From: CAZAMB01 sp964501365
GTDB lineage: Bacteria; Planctomycetota; Phycisphaerae; UBA1845
DNA: 64,000 nucleotides
Direction of reading: 5' to 3'
NCBI GenBank assembly: GCA_964501365.1
Contig: CAZCST010000014.1
Coordinates: 1-64,000, forward strand
Part shown: one piece after another, positions 1 to 8,489 of the stretch
Position numbering within the stretch: the stretch's first letter is position 1
Layout of the letters: every line of letters begins with the position of its first letter
Notes under the pieces: generated by a model
Database searches by the model: none
The model's input: the letters and a program-made list of their open reading frames with translations, nothing else
Told to the model about the DNA's origin: nothing
Translations under genes and position numbers: made by a program

Positions 1-2
1 GC

Positions 3-83
3 GGCATTCGCATCAGCCCCATCGATCTGGAAAAACTCAACCTGCTACGAGCGGAGATTGCACCACTGAAGGCAACGGCTTAG
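3..83 (+). CDS. C-terminal end of an unidentified protein (partial)
   Basis: An open frame enters from the left edge and stops at a TAG at 81-83, giving 26 residues that end ...AEIAPLKATA. It is too short to identify. The residues read like the end of an ordinary soluble protein, but chance openness over 26 codons cannot be excluded. The next gene is on the opposite strand and converges on it. Confidence 0.4.
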   Translation, partial: GIRISPIDLEKLNLLRAEIAPLKATA

Positions 84-99
84 AAATGGGAAAATGGAG

Positions 100-738
100 T
101 CACACCAGTGGCTTGTTTACAGATAATTCGAAGCGCGACCAGATAGCGCCTCCACCAGCACCGCCTCCATTGAGCGTAGTTGCTAATCCGCCCGACCCAC
201 CGATAAGCGGAAGGATTGATTCGTTCCCGTAAGAATATAATCCAGACTGATTTTGATAACGCCCTCCACCGCCGGGTCCAAGCCCACACGACGGCAATGT
301 GGGAGAGCTTCGAATCGCCCGTCCGCCTTCAAACCCTCCTGGACCGGGTATCGCAAAGGCAGGTAGGTTAGGCCATGTAGCACCGTCCATCCCTTTTGCC
401 GAAACCTTGCCCGTGATCGAAACATTCGAGGAAGCTAACCAGACCACTGGCGCGCCGCTTAGGTGGTTCAGGAAAGTGACTCCCACCCCAGCAGGGATGT
501 TGACCGTAGTGTATTTGAAAACCACAGCCCACTTGTCGGGATCGTACACGCCTTGACCCGGCACCGGGCTGGGCATGTTCCAAGGCCCCGTCGCCGCAAG
601 CGAAAGGTCGATGACAACATTCGATTGCGGATTGAAGGCCCCATCGGACCCGTCCGACCCGCTATCAAATTGAGCGAACAATGAAGAGCAGAAAGCCAAC
701 GGGATTAGAGCCATTGCGGCACGAGAAAGATTGATCAT
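100..738 (-). CDS. Secreted glycine-rich protein, probably truncated at the C-terminus
   Basis: 212 residues beginning MINLSRAAMALIPLAFCSSLFAQ, a clean signal peptide with likely cleavage after FAQ. The mature part opens with FDSGSDGSDGAF, continues with a beta-rich segment and ends in a glycine-rich tract (GPGGFEGG, GLGPGGGG, GGSGGLA, GGGAGGGAI). Proteins of this style in planctomycetes usually continue with more beta strands after GGGAGGGAI. Here the frame ends 13 residues later in an unrelated tail (WSRFELSVNKPLV). The +1 frame across 110-145 still reads LVAL, which suggests frameshift decay. Function is unknown; an exported, possibly surface-associated protein is inferred. An exact TTGACA lies about 90 bases upstream of the start on this strand, without a convincing -10. 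Confidence 0.6.
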   Translation of the reverse strand: MINLSRAAMALIPLAFCSSLFAQFDSGSDGSDGAFNPQSNVVIDLSLAATGPWNMPSPVPGQGVYDPDKWAVVFKYTTVNIPAGVGVTFLNHLSGAPVVWLASSNVSITGKVSAKGMDGATWPNLPAFAIPGPGGFEGGRAIRSSPTLPSCGLGPGGGGRYQNQSGLYSYGNESILPLIGGSGGLATTLNGGGAGGGAIWSRFELSVNKPLV

Positions 739-851
739 TTGTTCTCTCCTGAACTAACGCAAGGCCACTTGGCCCAAGTATCGGTCTGACTGAAACAATC
801 AGCCTAGAGAAAAGAGATGTGGCATGTCAAGAAAGCATAGAAATAGCGGCT

Positions 852-2078
852 TTAGTCGGTCATAGGTGCTGGCAGCGATGGCGTATTTTGATCAAACGCC
901 AGCATCGCCGAGGTAGCGATTTCAACTGCCCGCCTCACGGGGTCCACGTCCAGACGGCTGTAGATCGCGGTCGAGGAAGGGGTCCGGTGTCCCAGCGCCT
1001 TGCCGATAATAGGAAGAGAGGCTCCGGTTCCCGCAGCCCAGCTTCCGAGCGTGCGGCGTAAGTCATGCATCCGAACGTCCTTGAGTCCGGCAGCCTTTCG
1101 GATCAGGCTCCACTGTTTGACCACGTAAGGAAACTTTCCGTTTGCGCGACGGAATACGTCTTCGACTCCGTCGAGTCGCGTTCGGCCTTGGAGGATTGTC
1201 ACTGCGGCAGGAGGCAGGATAACCGTCATCGGTTGTTTGTTCTTGGATACCCTCGACGGGATGCGCCACAGGCCCTTGTCCAAGTCCAAGTCATCCCATC
1301 GCATTTTCAGGACGTTGTTTCTGCGTGCGCCGGTAAGTAGAGCGAGCTTGAGGAAATCGATCACGTCGGCGTCAACGCTTAACACGTCGCCATCAGGTTT
1401 CTTAGGGTCGGCCAATACCGGCTTGCCGGATAGCACCGCGAACAAACGCTGCAATTCAGCACCATCAAGAAACCGTTCCCGGCTTTGCTCAGGGAACCGC
1501 TTGATATGGAGGCACGGGTTGACGCCTTGCCAGCCCATGAACCGAACGCCGTGATTGATGATCCGCTTAAGGAGTTGAATGACACGGTTGGCTTCAACAG
1601 GACTGTCCTTCCCGATCTTGGCATGCAACCCAGCAACCTCACCCGGTTCGATCTCATCGAGGGACCACGTCGCCCAGGTCTCGAGATGCTTTGAATAGCG
1701 CCGTTTGTCCTCGGCGAGGGATGGCGCGGTTGACTTTGGTTCAAGTTGCTTGGTTCGGTAGTCCTCCCAAATGTCTCCAAGCTTCCAGCGGTTTTTGCGT
1801 TCGCGCCTTCGCTCAACAATTGGGTTTTTGCCTTCGGCGACTTGCCCGTTCCACGTGTCGGCCTTTGCGCGTGCTTGTTCGACGGTTATGTCAGGAAACG
1901 GACCTATGTGAACCTGGCGCGGACGACCATCGATACGCCGGTAGAGGTAGAAGGCCTTTGCGCCGCTGGGTTGCACGGCGACGGCAAGGCCCCGTTGTTT
2001 GTCGTCGATGACAAAGTAGCGATGAGCCTTGGGCTTGAGTGCCTCGATCGTACGTTTGGTTAGGTGCATGTTCGCCAT
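852..2078 (-). CDS. int: P4-type tyrosine recombinase (integrase)
   Basis: 408 residues. The N-terminus (LTKRTIEALKPKA, then GLAVAVQPSGAKAFYLYRR) is the DUF4102/arm-binding domain of P4-like integrases. A SAM-like core-binding domain covers about 100-190 and the catalytic domain about 205-390. The catalytic residues are visible: Arg in LTGARRNNVLKMRW, HDLRR (HxxR), LGHR and the Tyr nucleophile in TAIYSRLD. AGGAGAGC precedes the ATG at good spacing. The gene lies just downstream of a broken tRNA-Pro gene in the same orientation, the classic layout of an island integrated in a tRNA. No other mobile genes are recognisable in the window, so the rest of the element is outside it or lost. Confidence 0.92.
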   Translation of the reverse strand: MANMHLTKRTIEALKPKAHRYFVIDDKQRGLAVAVQPSGAKAFYLYRRIDGRPRQVHIGPFPDITVEQARAKADTWNGQVAEGKNPIVERRRERKNRWKLGDIWEDYRTKQLEPKSTAPSLAEDKRRYSKHLETWATWSLDEIEPGEVAGLHAKIGKDSPVEANRVIQLLKRIINHGVRFMGWQGVNPCLHIKRFPEQSRERFLDGAELQRLFAVLSGKPVLADPKKPDGDVLSVDADVIDFLKLALLTGARRNNVLKMRWDDLDLDKGLWRIPSRVSKNKQPMTVILPPAAVTILQGRTRLDGVEDVFRRANGKFPYVVKQWSLIRKAAGLKDVRMHDLRRTLGSWAAGTGASLPIIGKALGHRTPSSTAIYSRLDVDPVRRAVEIATSAMLAFDQNTPSLPAPMTD

Positions 2079-2109
2079 GCGAATTGCTCTCCTGCTTCGG
2101 TGTTGAGGC

Positions 2110-2123
2110 GTATGATATCATAC
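2110..2123. promoter_or_regulatory. Perfect 14-bp palindrome upstream of the integrase
   Basis: GTATGATATCATAC is a perfect inverted repeat 32 bases upstream of the integrase start. A related ccGTATGacgg half-site lies at 2159-2169. Its position suggests an operator for the integrase gene. No regulator is seen nearby, so this is inference. Confidence 0.4.
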
Positions 2124-2252
2124 AATTGGGGTCAAGTTCGGTAGTCCACCGTCAACAACCGTATGACGGAGTGTACGCTATATTTAGCTTAAAACAAGTG
2201 GAAAAGACGTTTTCGTCAAGCTGCGTAGCAGGAGATCAACAAGCCTGAAAAG

Positions 2253-2294
2253 TGCTCCCAAAGCAGGCGCGCTACCGGACTGCGCCACGCCCCG
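2253..2294 (-). tRNA. tRNA-Pro(UGG), 5' half only
   Basis: Reading leftward from 2294 the sequence gives acceptor strand CGGGGCG, a D-arm GCGC-AGTCCGGTA-GCGC and anticodon arm CCTGC-TTTGGGA-GCA with anticodon TGG. This matches bacterial tRNA-Pro closely. Identity ends inside the 3' side of the anticodon stem (GCACT instead of GCAGG). No T-arm, acceptor 3' strand or CCA follows; the sequence runs into the integrase leader. The break point is where anticodon-loop-type tyrosine recombinases cross over. Such elements usually restore the tRNA; this one does not, so the gene is presumably dead unless the other half lies elsewhere. Confidence 0.75.
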
Positions 2295-2302
2295 TCGACC
2301 AT

Positions 2303-2331
2303 AGCATAGTCGGATTGGTCAGTGACTTCAA
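2303..2331 (-). promoter_or_regulatory. Sigma-70 type promoter of the tRNA-Pro remnant
   Basis: On the minus strand TTGAAG (-35) is followed after exactly 17 bases by TATGCT (-10), and the tRNA 5' end begins 8 bases further on. With the tRNA truncated, transcripts from here would run into the integrase gene about 175 bases downstream. Confidence 0.6.
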
Positions 2332-2370
2332 AGGAGCGGAGTTCTATGCGGGAAGGCTTCTGCTCAGGAG

Positions 2371-3507
2371 TCAGTTTGCGGCTTTTGCGGCCCATCGGAG
2401 GACGGCGGAGCGGCTGCGGGGGTTGGCCACGATTTCGGAGGGTGTTGGGCGGACAGGTTCATTTGAGATCGCAACAAACACGCCGGTAGTAAGCCCGTTT
2501 TGAAAGGCATCCTCCACGAGGCGGTCTTCACCGCTGTGGAAACTGATGATTCCGACGCGCCCGCCCGGACTGAGGCAGTGGGGGATGACTCGCAAGAACT
2601 GTGCGAGTCCGGACATTTCGTCATTCACCAAAATGCGAAGGGCCTGAAAGGTACGCGCGGCGGGGTGCAATTGACTGCGCTTTTCCGGCGGTCGGTCGCG
2701 CCAGGCCCGGCGCGTCATTCGTTTGGCTTCAAAGACAAGGTCCACAACCTGTTGCGTTCGAGTCAATGGACGGACTGCGCGGCGCCGGACGATCAAATCT
2801 GCAATCCGCGCGGCATCCGGCTCATCGGCGAGGTCTTGGAGCGCCACCGTCAGGTCCTCTGCGGACATCGTGACAAGCAAGTCCGCTGCCGTGCGAACGA
2901 GGCGGTCGTCCATGCGCATGTCCAGCGGACCATCATGCTTGTAGCTGAAGCCGCGCGCGGGATCATCAATCTGCATGCTGGATACGCCAAGGTCGGCGAA
3001 AATGAAATCGCATGAGGGAATCCCTTCGCGAGCGAGGACTTTCCCCAGACCGGCGAAATGACTTCGGTGGATGTGGATTGACGCATGGTCCGATGGCCCG
3101 GCTGAAATATTCTGAGTTTCAGGCAGAGCCAGTGCCGAAGCCAGGCGATCGTGTGTCCGTTTGCATTGCGCGGCGTCCACATCCAGCCCGATCAAACGGC
3201 CGGTGGGAGCGATGTGACGCAGGAACTCGAGTGCGTGGCCGCCGTAGCCCAGCGTGCAATCGGCGACGATGTCTCCCGGTTTGGGATTAAAGGCTGCGAG
3301 GACTTCCGAAAGAAGGACGGGAATGTGCGTTCCGGCCGGCGTGCGACCCTGGGCACGGACATGCTCCTGCATTTCGGGAAATTCGTTGGGGTTGTGTTCC
3401 TTGTATCGTTCGTCAAAGTTCTTTGGGTGTGTGCCGGAGTATCGCGGGCGGCGGCGATGTGGTTGAGGGTTTTCGTCCGGCCGTTGTTGCAAATTATTGC
3501 CGCTCAC
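2371..3507 (-). CDS. rsmH: 16S rRNA (cytosine(1402)-N4)-methyltransferase
   Basis: 378 residues. RsmH methylates N4 of C1402 in the decoding centre of 16S rRNA using SAM. Visible family marks are HIPVLLSEVL at the domain start, the SAM-binding DCTLGYGGHALEFL, ADLGVSSMQIDDPARGFSY and the C-terminal IISFHSGEDRLVEDAF. The family is usually 300-315 residues; the surplus is about 65 residues of Pro/Arg-rich N-terminal extension containing RRPRYSGTHPKNFDERY. The GTG start is the only one keeping the whole extension; an internal start cannot be excluded. It follows the phosphatase gene by 23 bases, so it is probably last in that operon. No mraZ or division genes adjoin it. Confidence 0.95.
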   Translation of the reverse strand: MSGNNLQQRPDENPQPHRRRPRYSGTHPKNFDERYKEHNPNEFPEMQEHVRAQGRTPAGTHIPVLLSEVLAAFNPKPGDIVADCTLGYGGHALEFLRHIAPTGRLIGLDVDAAQCKRTHDRLASALALPETQNISAGPSDHASIHIHRSHFAGLGKVLAREGIPSCDFIFADLGVSSMQIDDPARGFSYKHDGPLDMRMDDRLVRTAADLLVTMSAEDLTVALQDLADEPDAARIADLIVRRRAVRPLTRTQQVVDLVFEAKRMTRRAWRDRPPEKRSQLHPAARTFQALRILVNDEMSGLAQFLRVIPHCLSPGGRVGIISFHSGEDRLVEDAFQNGLTTGVFVAISNEPVRPTPSEIVANPRSRSAVLRWAAKAAN

Positions 3508-3530
3508 GGAAACCGCCCTGATTTCACCTC

Positions 3531-5324
3531 TTAGTTCGCACGGACGACGACGACAGTAATGTCATCTGATTGGTCGGCCAGCCCGGCGAAACGTCGGACA
3601 TCCCACAGTATCTGTTTCGCAAGGGAATCGGCACTGAGGTGCCGGTGTCTCCAGATGGCGGCCAAGAGCCGCTCCTTCCCGAACGGTTCGCCATGATAAT
3701 CCATGGCGTCCATAACGCCGTCGGTCACCATTACCAGGGCGTCACCGTGCTCGATTCGGACGGACCCTTGCTCGAAGCGCTCTTCCGGCTCGACTCCGAT
3801 CGCCAACCCACCCTCGGTAAGCTCGATAAAACGATCATTGCGCAGCAGCAAGGGCGGCGGATGTCCGGCATTGGAATATGCCAGGAAACGACCGTCGGCT
3901 GAAAAAATACAATACACAAGAGTGGCGAATTCATGCACCAGGGTGTCTGTGTGCATCTGAACATTGACCTTTTGGAGTGCCGTCGCGGGGTCGTCGCCGT
4001 TGCCGGCATGGGCCCGCAGGGAAGCTCGAATTGACGACATGAGCATCGCAGCGGGCAGCCCCTTGCCCATGACGTCGGCAATGCACACGCCAAGCCGCCC
4101 GTCAGGAAACGACAGAAAGTCATAAAAATCACCGCCGACGGCAAGCGTCGGATCGTACACGCAGCCCAATGTCAGCGCCGCGTGAGCGGGGGCGTGTGAA
4201 GGCAGCATTCGCCGCTGGATTTGGGCTGCGGCCTGCACCTGCCGCTGCGTTTTCTCGGCCAGAATACGCTCTTCATACAGTCGGGCGTTTACGATCGCGG
4301 CGGCCGATTGCGATGCAATGGAAAGCAGCAGCGCTTCTTCGGCTCCCGTGAAGCGATACAACCGATCGGTGTAGACGCGCAGCACACCAACCGTATTGCC
4401 ACGATAGGTAAGCGGTACGCACAAACCGCTGACAATTCCTTCCCGGCGGGCGTTGTCGGGGTAGCGCATGCGCGGGTCGGTGGCCGCGTTTTCGATGTAT
4501 ACCGTCTGGCCCGCGAAGGCAGCGGAGTCGATCGCGCTGTTGCGAAGCAATACGGGGCCTTTGCGGAGATATTCGTCCGAAAGATTGTAGACGGCCTTGA
4601 TGACGAGCTCGTCCGTCTGGCGGTTATGCAGCCGGATCGCACACGCCTTCACGGCCATGACCTCGGCGACGCGCTGGACTGTCAGGTCCAGAATGGCCTG
4701 CAAATCCACAGTTCCGGAAAGCAGCTGCGCCATGGAATAAACCGTCTGGAGGTCGGCAAGCTGGCGATTGATTCGCTCCGCCTGACCGTACAGCGTCGAA
4801 ATAATATGGGCGAGCACGTCGGCGAAACGGTGGATCGCTTCGGGCGTACCGCCGCGCCAGGGGTTGAGCCGCACAGCAGCTCCGAGCAACTCCTCGACGT
4901 CCACGCCATACTTGGCGGCCAGTTGGCGGACCACATCCTCTCGCGGCGGATTGTGCCGACGGGTGGCAATGGCCAGACTTGCGATCATCTGGTCGCCGCG
5001 CTGGATGGGGACGACATGGACGCTCATTCCATCGAGGCATTTCTGCTCGGCCTCGGGATTGGGATCGCGCAGGCAGGCACGGACGGCATCAAAAAATACC
5101 TGCCGACCCAAGGTCGAAGTTCCAATCATTTCCGAGTAACGGCTGCCCCACATGGGCTTGGTGATGGGGTCGCCATTGGTTGTACAAATGCAGACGGACA
5201 TCCGACCCAAGGCCGCGAAGCGGTCCTGCAGGTGTTGCAACGTCGTAATATTGACCAAAGTGGTCAGCGACGGGAGCGATGGAATCGCCGGCTGAGAGGC
5301 CGAAATGGCCTGAACCTCATTCAC
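3531..5324 (-). CDS. PocR-GAF-PP2C (SpoIIE/RsbU-type) serine phosphatase
   Basis: 597 residues from a GTG that overlaps the stop of the upstream peptidase gene (GTGA), implying translational coupling. Residues 25-165 resemble the PocR ligand-binding sensory domain (CICTTNGDPITKPMW, then a conserved C/H-containing stretch). About 205-355 is a GAF domain (GIVSGLCVPLTYRGNTVGVL). About 385-595 is the PP2C/SpoIIE phosphatase, with the metal-binding GGDFYDF, GKGLPAAMLMS, TDGVMDAMD and DDITVVVVR. Proteins of this type dephosphorylate anti-anti-sigma factors or similar partners; no such partner is encoded nearby. The frame is open upstream to 5843, but that stretch only shadows the peptidase gene. 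Confidence 0.9.
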   Translation of the reverse strand: MNEVQAISASQPAIPSLPSLTTLVNITTLQHLQDRFAALGRMSVCICTTNGDPITKPMWGSRYSEMIGTSTLGRQVFFDAVRACLRDPNPEAEQKCLDGMSVHVVPIQRGDQMIASLAIATRRHNPPREDVVRQLAAKYGVDVEELLGAAVRLNPWRGGTPEAIHRFADVLAHIISTLYGQAERINRQLADLQTVYSMAQLLSGTVDLQAILDLTVQRVAEVMAVKACAIRLHNRQTDELVIKAVYNLSDEYLRKGPVLLRNSAIDSAAFAGQTVYIENAATDPRMRYPDNARREGIVSGLCVPLTYRGNTVGVLRVYTDRLYRFTGAEEALLLSIASQSAAAIVNARLYEERILAEKTQRQVQAAAQIQRRMLPSHAPAHAALTLGCVYDPTLAVGGDFYDFLSFPDGRLGVCIADVMGKGLPAAMLMSSIRASLRAHAGNGDDPATALQKVNVQMHTDTLVHEFATLVYCIFSADGRFLAYSNAGHPPPLLLRNDRFIELTEGGLAIGVEPEERFEQGSVRIEHGDALVMVTDGVMDAMDYHGEPFGKERLLAAIWRHRHLSADSLAKQILWDVRRFAGLADQSDDITVVVVRAN

Positions 5325-6379
5325 GGCACAAAGCTCATGTCGGGCGTTATGGCTGCGACTGTTTCCGCGATGAGCCGTGCAGCGGCCTCCAGGTCCTGAT
5401 AGCTGACGACTTCGACCTGGGTATGCATGTAGCGGTTCGGGATGCTCACCAGGGCAGTGGCGACACCGGCCCGGCTGATTTGCATGGCGTTTGCGTCCGT
5501 TCCCGTGCCTCCCGGCGCGGCCTCCAACTGATATGGGATTCGTTTGGATTTCGCGGTCTTGATGAGCAAATCTCCCAGTCGCGGATTGATGTTTGGACCG
5601 ATCGAAATCACCGGGCCTGAGCCCAGCTTGATATTGCCGTTGACGCGCTTGTCGATGTCGGGATAGTCGGTGGCGTGCGTGACGTCGACCGCGATACCGA
5701 TCGAAGGGTCCACGCCATAACCGGCCGTACGCGCGCCGCGCAGACCGATCTCCTCCTGAACCGTGCTGACTGCGAACAGGCTGCATTTGAGTTTCTTCGA
5801 GGCGCACAAACGCAGGGCTTCCATGACGACAAAAGCACCGCACTTATTGTCGAAAGCGGGGGAGGTGATCATCCCGCTCCCCAATTGCACCAGCTCGAGG
5901 CGGTAGGTGATGGCATCGCCAATGGTGACGATCTGTTCGGTTTCCTTGCGGTTTGGCGAGCCAATATCGACCCACATTTCACGCAGTTCCGTCTTGGCCC
6001 CGCGCTCCTCCGGCTTAAGGACGTGAATCGGCTTGCGGCCAATGACGCCCTGCACGGGGCCATGTCGGGTGTGCACTACCACGCGGGTGCCGGGAAGGAC
6101 CGACGGGTCCACACCGCCAATGGGCAGTACGAAAATATAGCCGTTGTCGTCGACGTAGTTGGCCATCAAGCCGATCTGGTCGCAGTGCCCTGCGAGCATG
6201 ACTCTCGGCCTGGCTTTCGGATTGAGGCCGACGATCAGATTGCCGTGCAGATCGGTTTCCATCGAGTCGGCGACCGGTTTCATTTGGTTCCGGATCACCT
6301 TCTGGATGCCTTGTTCAAAACCGGACGGGGAGGGGGTTTCGGTCAGTATTCTGAGAAACTCGTACGAATCCTTTCGCAC
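5321..6379 (-). CDS. M42 family metallopeptidase (glutamyl aminopeptidase/endoglucanase-like)
   Basis: 352 residues. M42 enzymes are cytosolic, di-metal, self-compartmentalising aminopeptidases. Metal-ligand motifs are present in order: AGHCDQIG, AFDNKCG (bridging Asp), the catalytic Glu pair in VQEEIGLRGA, DVTHATDYP, and the late His in NRYMHTQVE. Length is typical. The GTG start is supported by AAAGGAG eight bases upstream. It overlaps the following phosphatase gene by four bases. Confidence 0.92.
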   Translation of the reverse strand: MRKDSYEFLRILTETPSPSGFEQGIQKVIRNQMKPVADSMETDLHGNLIVGLNPKARPRVMLAGHCDQIGLMANYVDDNGYIFVLPIGGVDPSVLPGTRVVVHTRHGPVQGVIGRKPIHVLKPEERGAKTELREMWVDIGSPNRKETEQIVTIGDAITYRLELVQLGSGMITSPAFDNKCGAFVVMEALRLCASKKLKCSLFAVSTVQEEIGLRGARTAGYGVDPSIGIAVDVTHATDYPDIDKRVNGNIKLGSGPVISIGPNINPRLGDLLIKTAKSKRIPYQLEAAPGGTGTDANAMQISRAGVATALVSIPNRYMHTQVEVVSYQDLEAAARLIAETVAAITPDMSFVP

Positions 6380-6476
6380 CAGTCAAACTCCTTTCGTAGA
6401 AAAGTGTGATCCAAGCCGCGCGAGCCGCATCATACTCCCGCGAATTCCCGTTGACCAGCCCGTAGTCATCAAAGCA

Positions 6477-7091
6477 TCAGTCTTCATAGAGTCGGTGTTT
6501 TGCGATGTATTGCCGCACGTCTTCTGGTACGAGAAAGCGAATGGATTGTCTCCCGGCAATCCGACGACGAATGTCAGTGGACGAGATATCGATGACCGGA
6601 GTATGAATCACATTCGCCAGAAGTGCCTCGGCCTTCTCCTGTCCGAATGCTTTCTCCAGAATGCTTTTGTCGATTGGTTTCTGGCCCGATCGGGCGGCAG
6701 TCACAACGGAGCAAAGTTCGATCAATTCACCGGCCCGATGCCAGGTGGGCAGGTCCATGAGGGAGTCGGCGCCGATGAACCAGAAAATTTCCGTCGAGGG
6801 AAGTCGTTGTCGAAAATGCGCGACGGTATCGATCGTGTAGCATGGCCCATTTCGCAGCAAGTCAAAATCGTCGAATGCAAGACCTTCCTCGCCTTCGATG
6901 GCGAGTCGGACCATTTCCGCCCGATGCTTCGAATCGGCCAGTGATTTGGGGTCTTTATGGGGGGGGCGATTGGAAGGCAACAGGTAAACTTGTTCGAGCT
7001 GCAGGCTTTCGCGAAGGGCCCTTGCCGCAATGAGGTGGCCGATGTGAATCGGATCAAAGCTGCCGCCAAACAATCCGACCCGCGAATTCAT
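6477..7091 (-). CDS. nadD: Nicotinate-nucleotide adenylyltransferase
   Basis: 204 residues. NadD adenylylates nicotinate mononucleotide with ATP in NAD biosynthesis. The nucleotidyltransferase signature GLFGGSFDPIHIGHL (HxGH) opens the protein, FIGADSLMDLPTW lies in the middle, and the C-terminal SSTDIRRRI motif (ISSTxxR) binds ATP phosphates. Length is normal for the family. It is often next to proA/obg/rsfS in other bacteria; here it sits between a ketosynthase gene and the M42 peptidase, all reading left. Confidence 0.95.
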   Translation of the reverse strand: MNSRVGLFGGSFDPIHIGHLIAARALRESLQLEQVYLLPSNRPPHKDPKSLADSKHRAEMVRLAIEGEEGLAFDDFDLLRNGPCYTIDTVAHFRQRLPSTEIFWFIGADSLMDLPTWHRAGELIELCSVVTAARSGQKPIDKSILEKAFGQEKAEALLANVIHTPVIDISSTDIRRRIAGRQSIRFLVPEDVRQYIAKHRLYED

Positions 7092-7155
7092 GGGCGCAGT
7101 GTAGGTTGCAAGCGCGTGTCGGTCCAGAAATCCTCGTCAATTGGCCGCGATGCCG

Positions 7156-8421
7156 TCAAGATGCGGCGGAAAAAAGAAGTGCTGCATCGTGACCAGTAAA
7201 GCCCGTAGACGTCTTAAGAAGCGTTTTCATCGTGCCGCCGGTTGATGGAGAATGCGCTGGGAGCAACTGAGCGCTCTTTGGCTGGCATGAGACAGGGATT
7301 GACTGGTGCTTTAGTACGAGCAGTGCGCAGAGCGTGTCGATAATGGCGCTGGCGGCGAGCATATGGCCCACGGCCGGTTTGAAAAAGGCCGTTGTGGCTT
7401 TTAGGTCACCCTCAAATGCCTGCCTGATGCAATTGGCCTCGTAGCCGTCTGAAAGCTGCGTCGCCGCTCCGTGGGGAACGATCAGATCGACTTCCGAACA
7501 CTCAACGTCCGAACGCCTGCAAGCTTCGACGATGACAGTTTTGAGTTTCGCGGCGCGGACGTCCGGAATCGTCTGCTTCCATGACTGATGGGCGAATGCG
7601 CCTCCCAGATACGTGGCGTAAGGTTTTGCTCCGCGTTTTGCCGCATGTTCGGCCGATTCAAGTATGATTGCCGCCGCTCCTTCGCCGACGTAAAAGCCGG
7701 TCGTGTCGGGGCTGAAAGGACGCATCGAATCGGAGCCTTGAGCATAGAGACTTAATCGTCGAAACCATTCGAGTCGAACGGCCGTATCGAAGCACTCTCC
7801 GCCCACGATAATCATGACTTCAGATTGTCCCGATCGGATTTGCTGGGCGGCCGTCTCGATTGCGTATGCGCCGCTGGAGCACGCGTTGTGAACGCTGGTG
7901 CAGAAACCGCGAAGTCCGAACGCCTTGGCGACAACATGCACATAAAGAAATGCCTGCATGTTGTAGAACGCGGGGGCGAGGAGGTCGTATACGGGCGGCG
8001 GGCCGCCGGTGGGGGGGGTCGAGAATAGCTGAAAAAGCCTGGAAGCCGTGCGCTCGACGCCCGGAGCTTCATAGGCCTGGATCATGCCAACGTTGTTGTC
8101 GGTCCGGTCGATGTCAAGTTGAGCGTCGGCCAGTGCGAGTTCGATCGCACTCAAGGAGTAAGCTAGGTCGCGCGAGCCTTCATAATTCTGTTCGCCGAGA
8201 TAGGTGTTGTGCCGATCGAACACGGAATGATTTGTCGAGAGCATCCCGGCGATGGGGAGTTCGACGAATTTGCCGAGGTCCACAACGAGCGAGCGCGGTT
8301 GAACATTTCGCCGGTTCGCATTGAGGGCAGACCACACGTCAGTGCATCCCATGCCGATGGAAGTGACCGGCCCGAGTCCGGTGATGACGACATCGCGAGA
8401 ATTGGTTTGCATAATCGTCAT
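7156..8421 (-). CDS. Beta-ketoacyl-ACP synthase family protein (second of a pair)
   Basis: 421 residues of thiolase-fold ketosynthase, FabF/KAS II-like. The catalytic Cys is in HNACSSGAYA; the two His are in VPHGAATQLSD and KPAVGHMLA. All three are present, so it should be a condensing enzyme, not a chain-length factor. Unlike ordinary FabF, the nucleophile elbow and the His1 region (HGAATQ instead of HGTGT) diverge, suggesting a special substrate. It follows the other ketosynthase by 68 bases, with no acyl carrier protein or reductase adjacent, so the pathway cannot be named. Confidence 0.85.
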   Translation of the reverse strand: MTIMQTNSRDVVITGLGPVTSIGMGCTDVWSALNANRRNVQPRSLVVDLGKFVELPIAGMLSTNHSVFDRHNTYLGEQNYEGSRDLAYSLSAIELALADAQLDIDRTDNNVGMIQAYEAPGVERTASRLFQLFSTPPTGGPPPVYDLLAPAFYNMQAFLYVHVVAKAFGLRGFCTSVHNACSSGAYAIETAAQQIRSGQSEVMIIVGGECFDTAVRLEWFRRLSLYAQGSDSMRPFSPDTTGFYVGEGAAAIILESAEHAAKRGAKPYATYLGGAFAHQSWKQTIPDVRAAKLKTVIVEACRRSDVECSEVDLIVPHGAATQLSDGYEANCIRQAFEGDLKATTAFFKPAVGHMLAASAIIDTLCALLVLKHQSIPVSCQPKSAQLLPAHSPSTGGTMKTLLKTSTGFTGHDAALLFSAAS

Positions 8422-8489
8422 CGGGCAAAAATCGCCATTGGGCGCTTCAAGACCGCCAAGACTGCTCCCTCACAGTCGCGGTAGTGATA

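Noticed and set aside
2220..2294. Group I intron in tRNA-Pro
   Set aside because: The break is in the stem, not the anticodon loop, no intron core is seen and no 3' tRNA half follows within reach; integration is simpler.
5325..5843. N-terminal extension of the PP2C phosphatase frame
   Set aside because: It is a shadow of the M42 peptidase gene on the same strand; the GTG at 5324 in a GTGA overlap is the better start.
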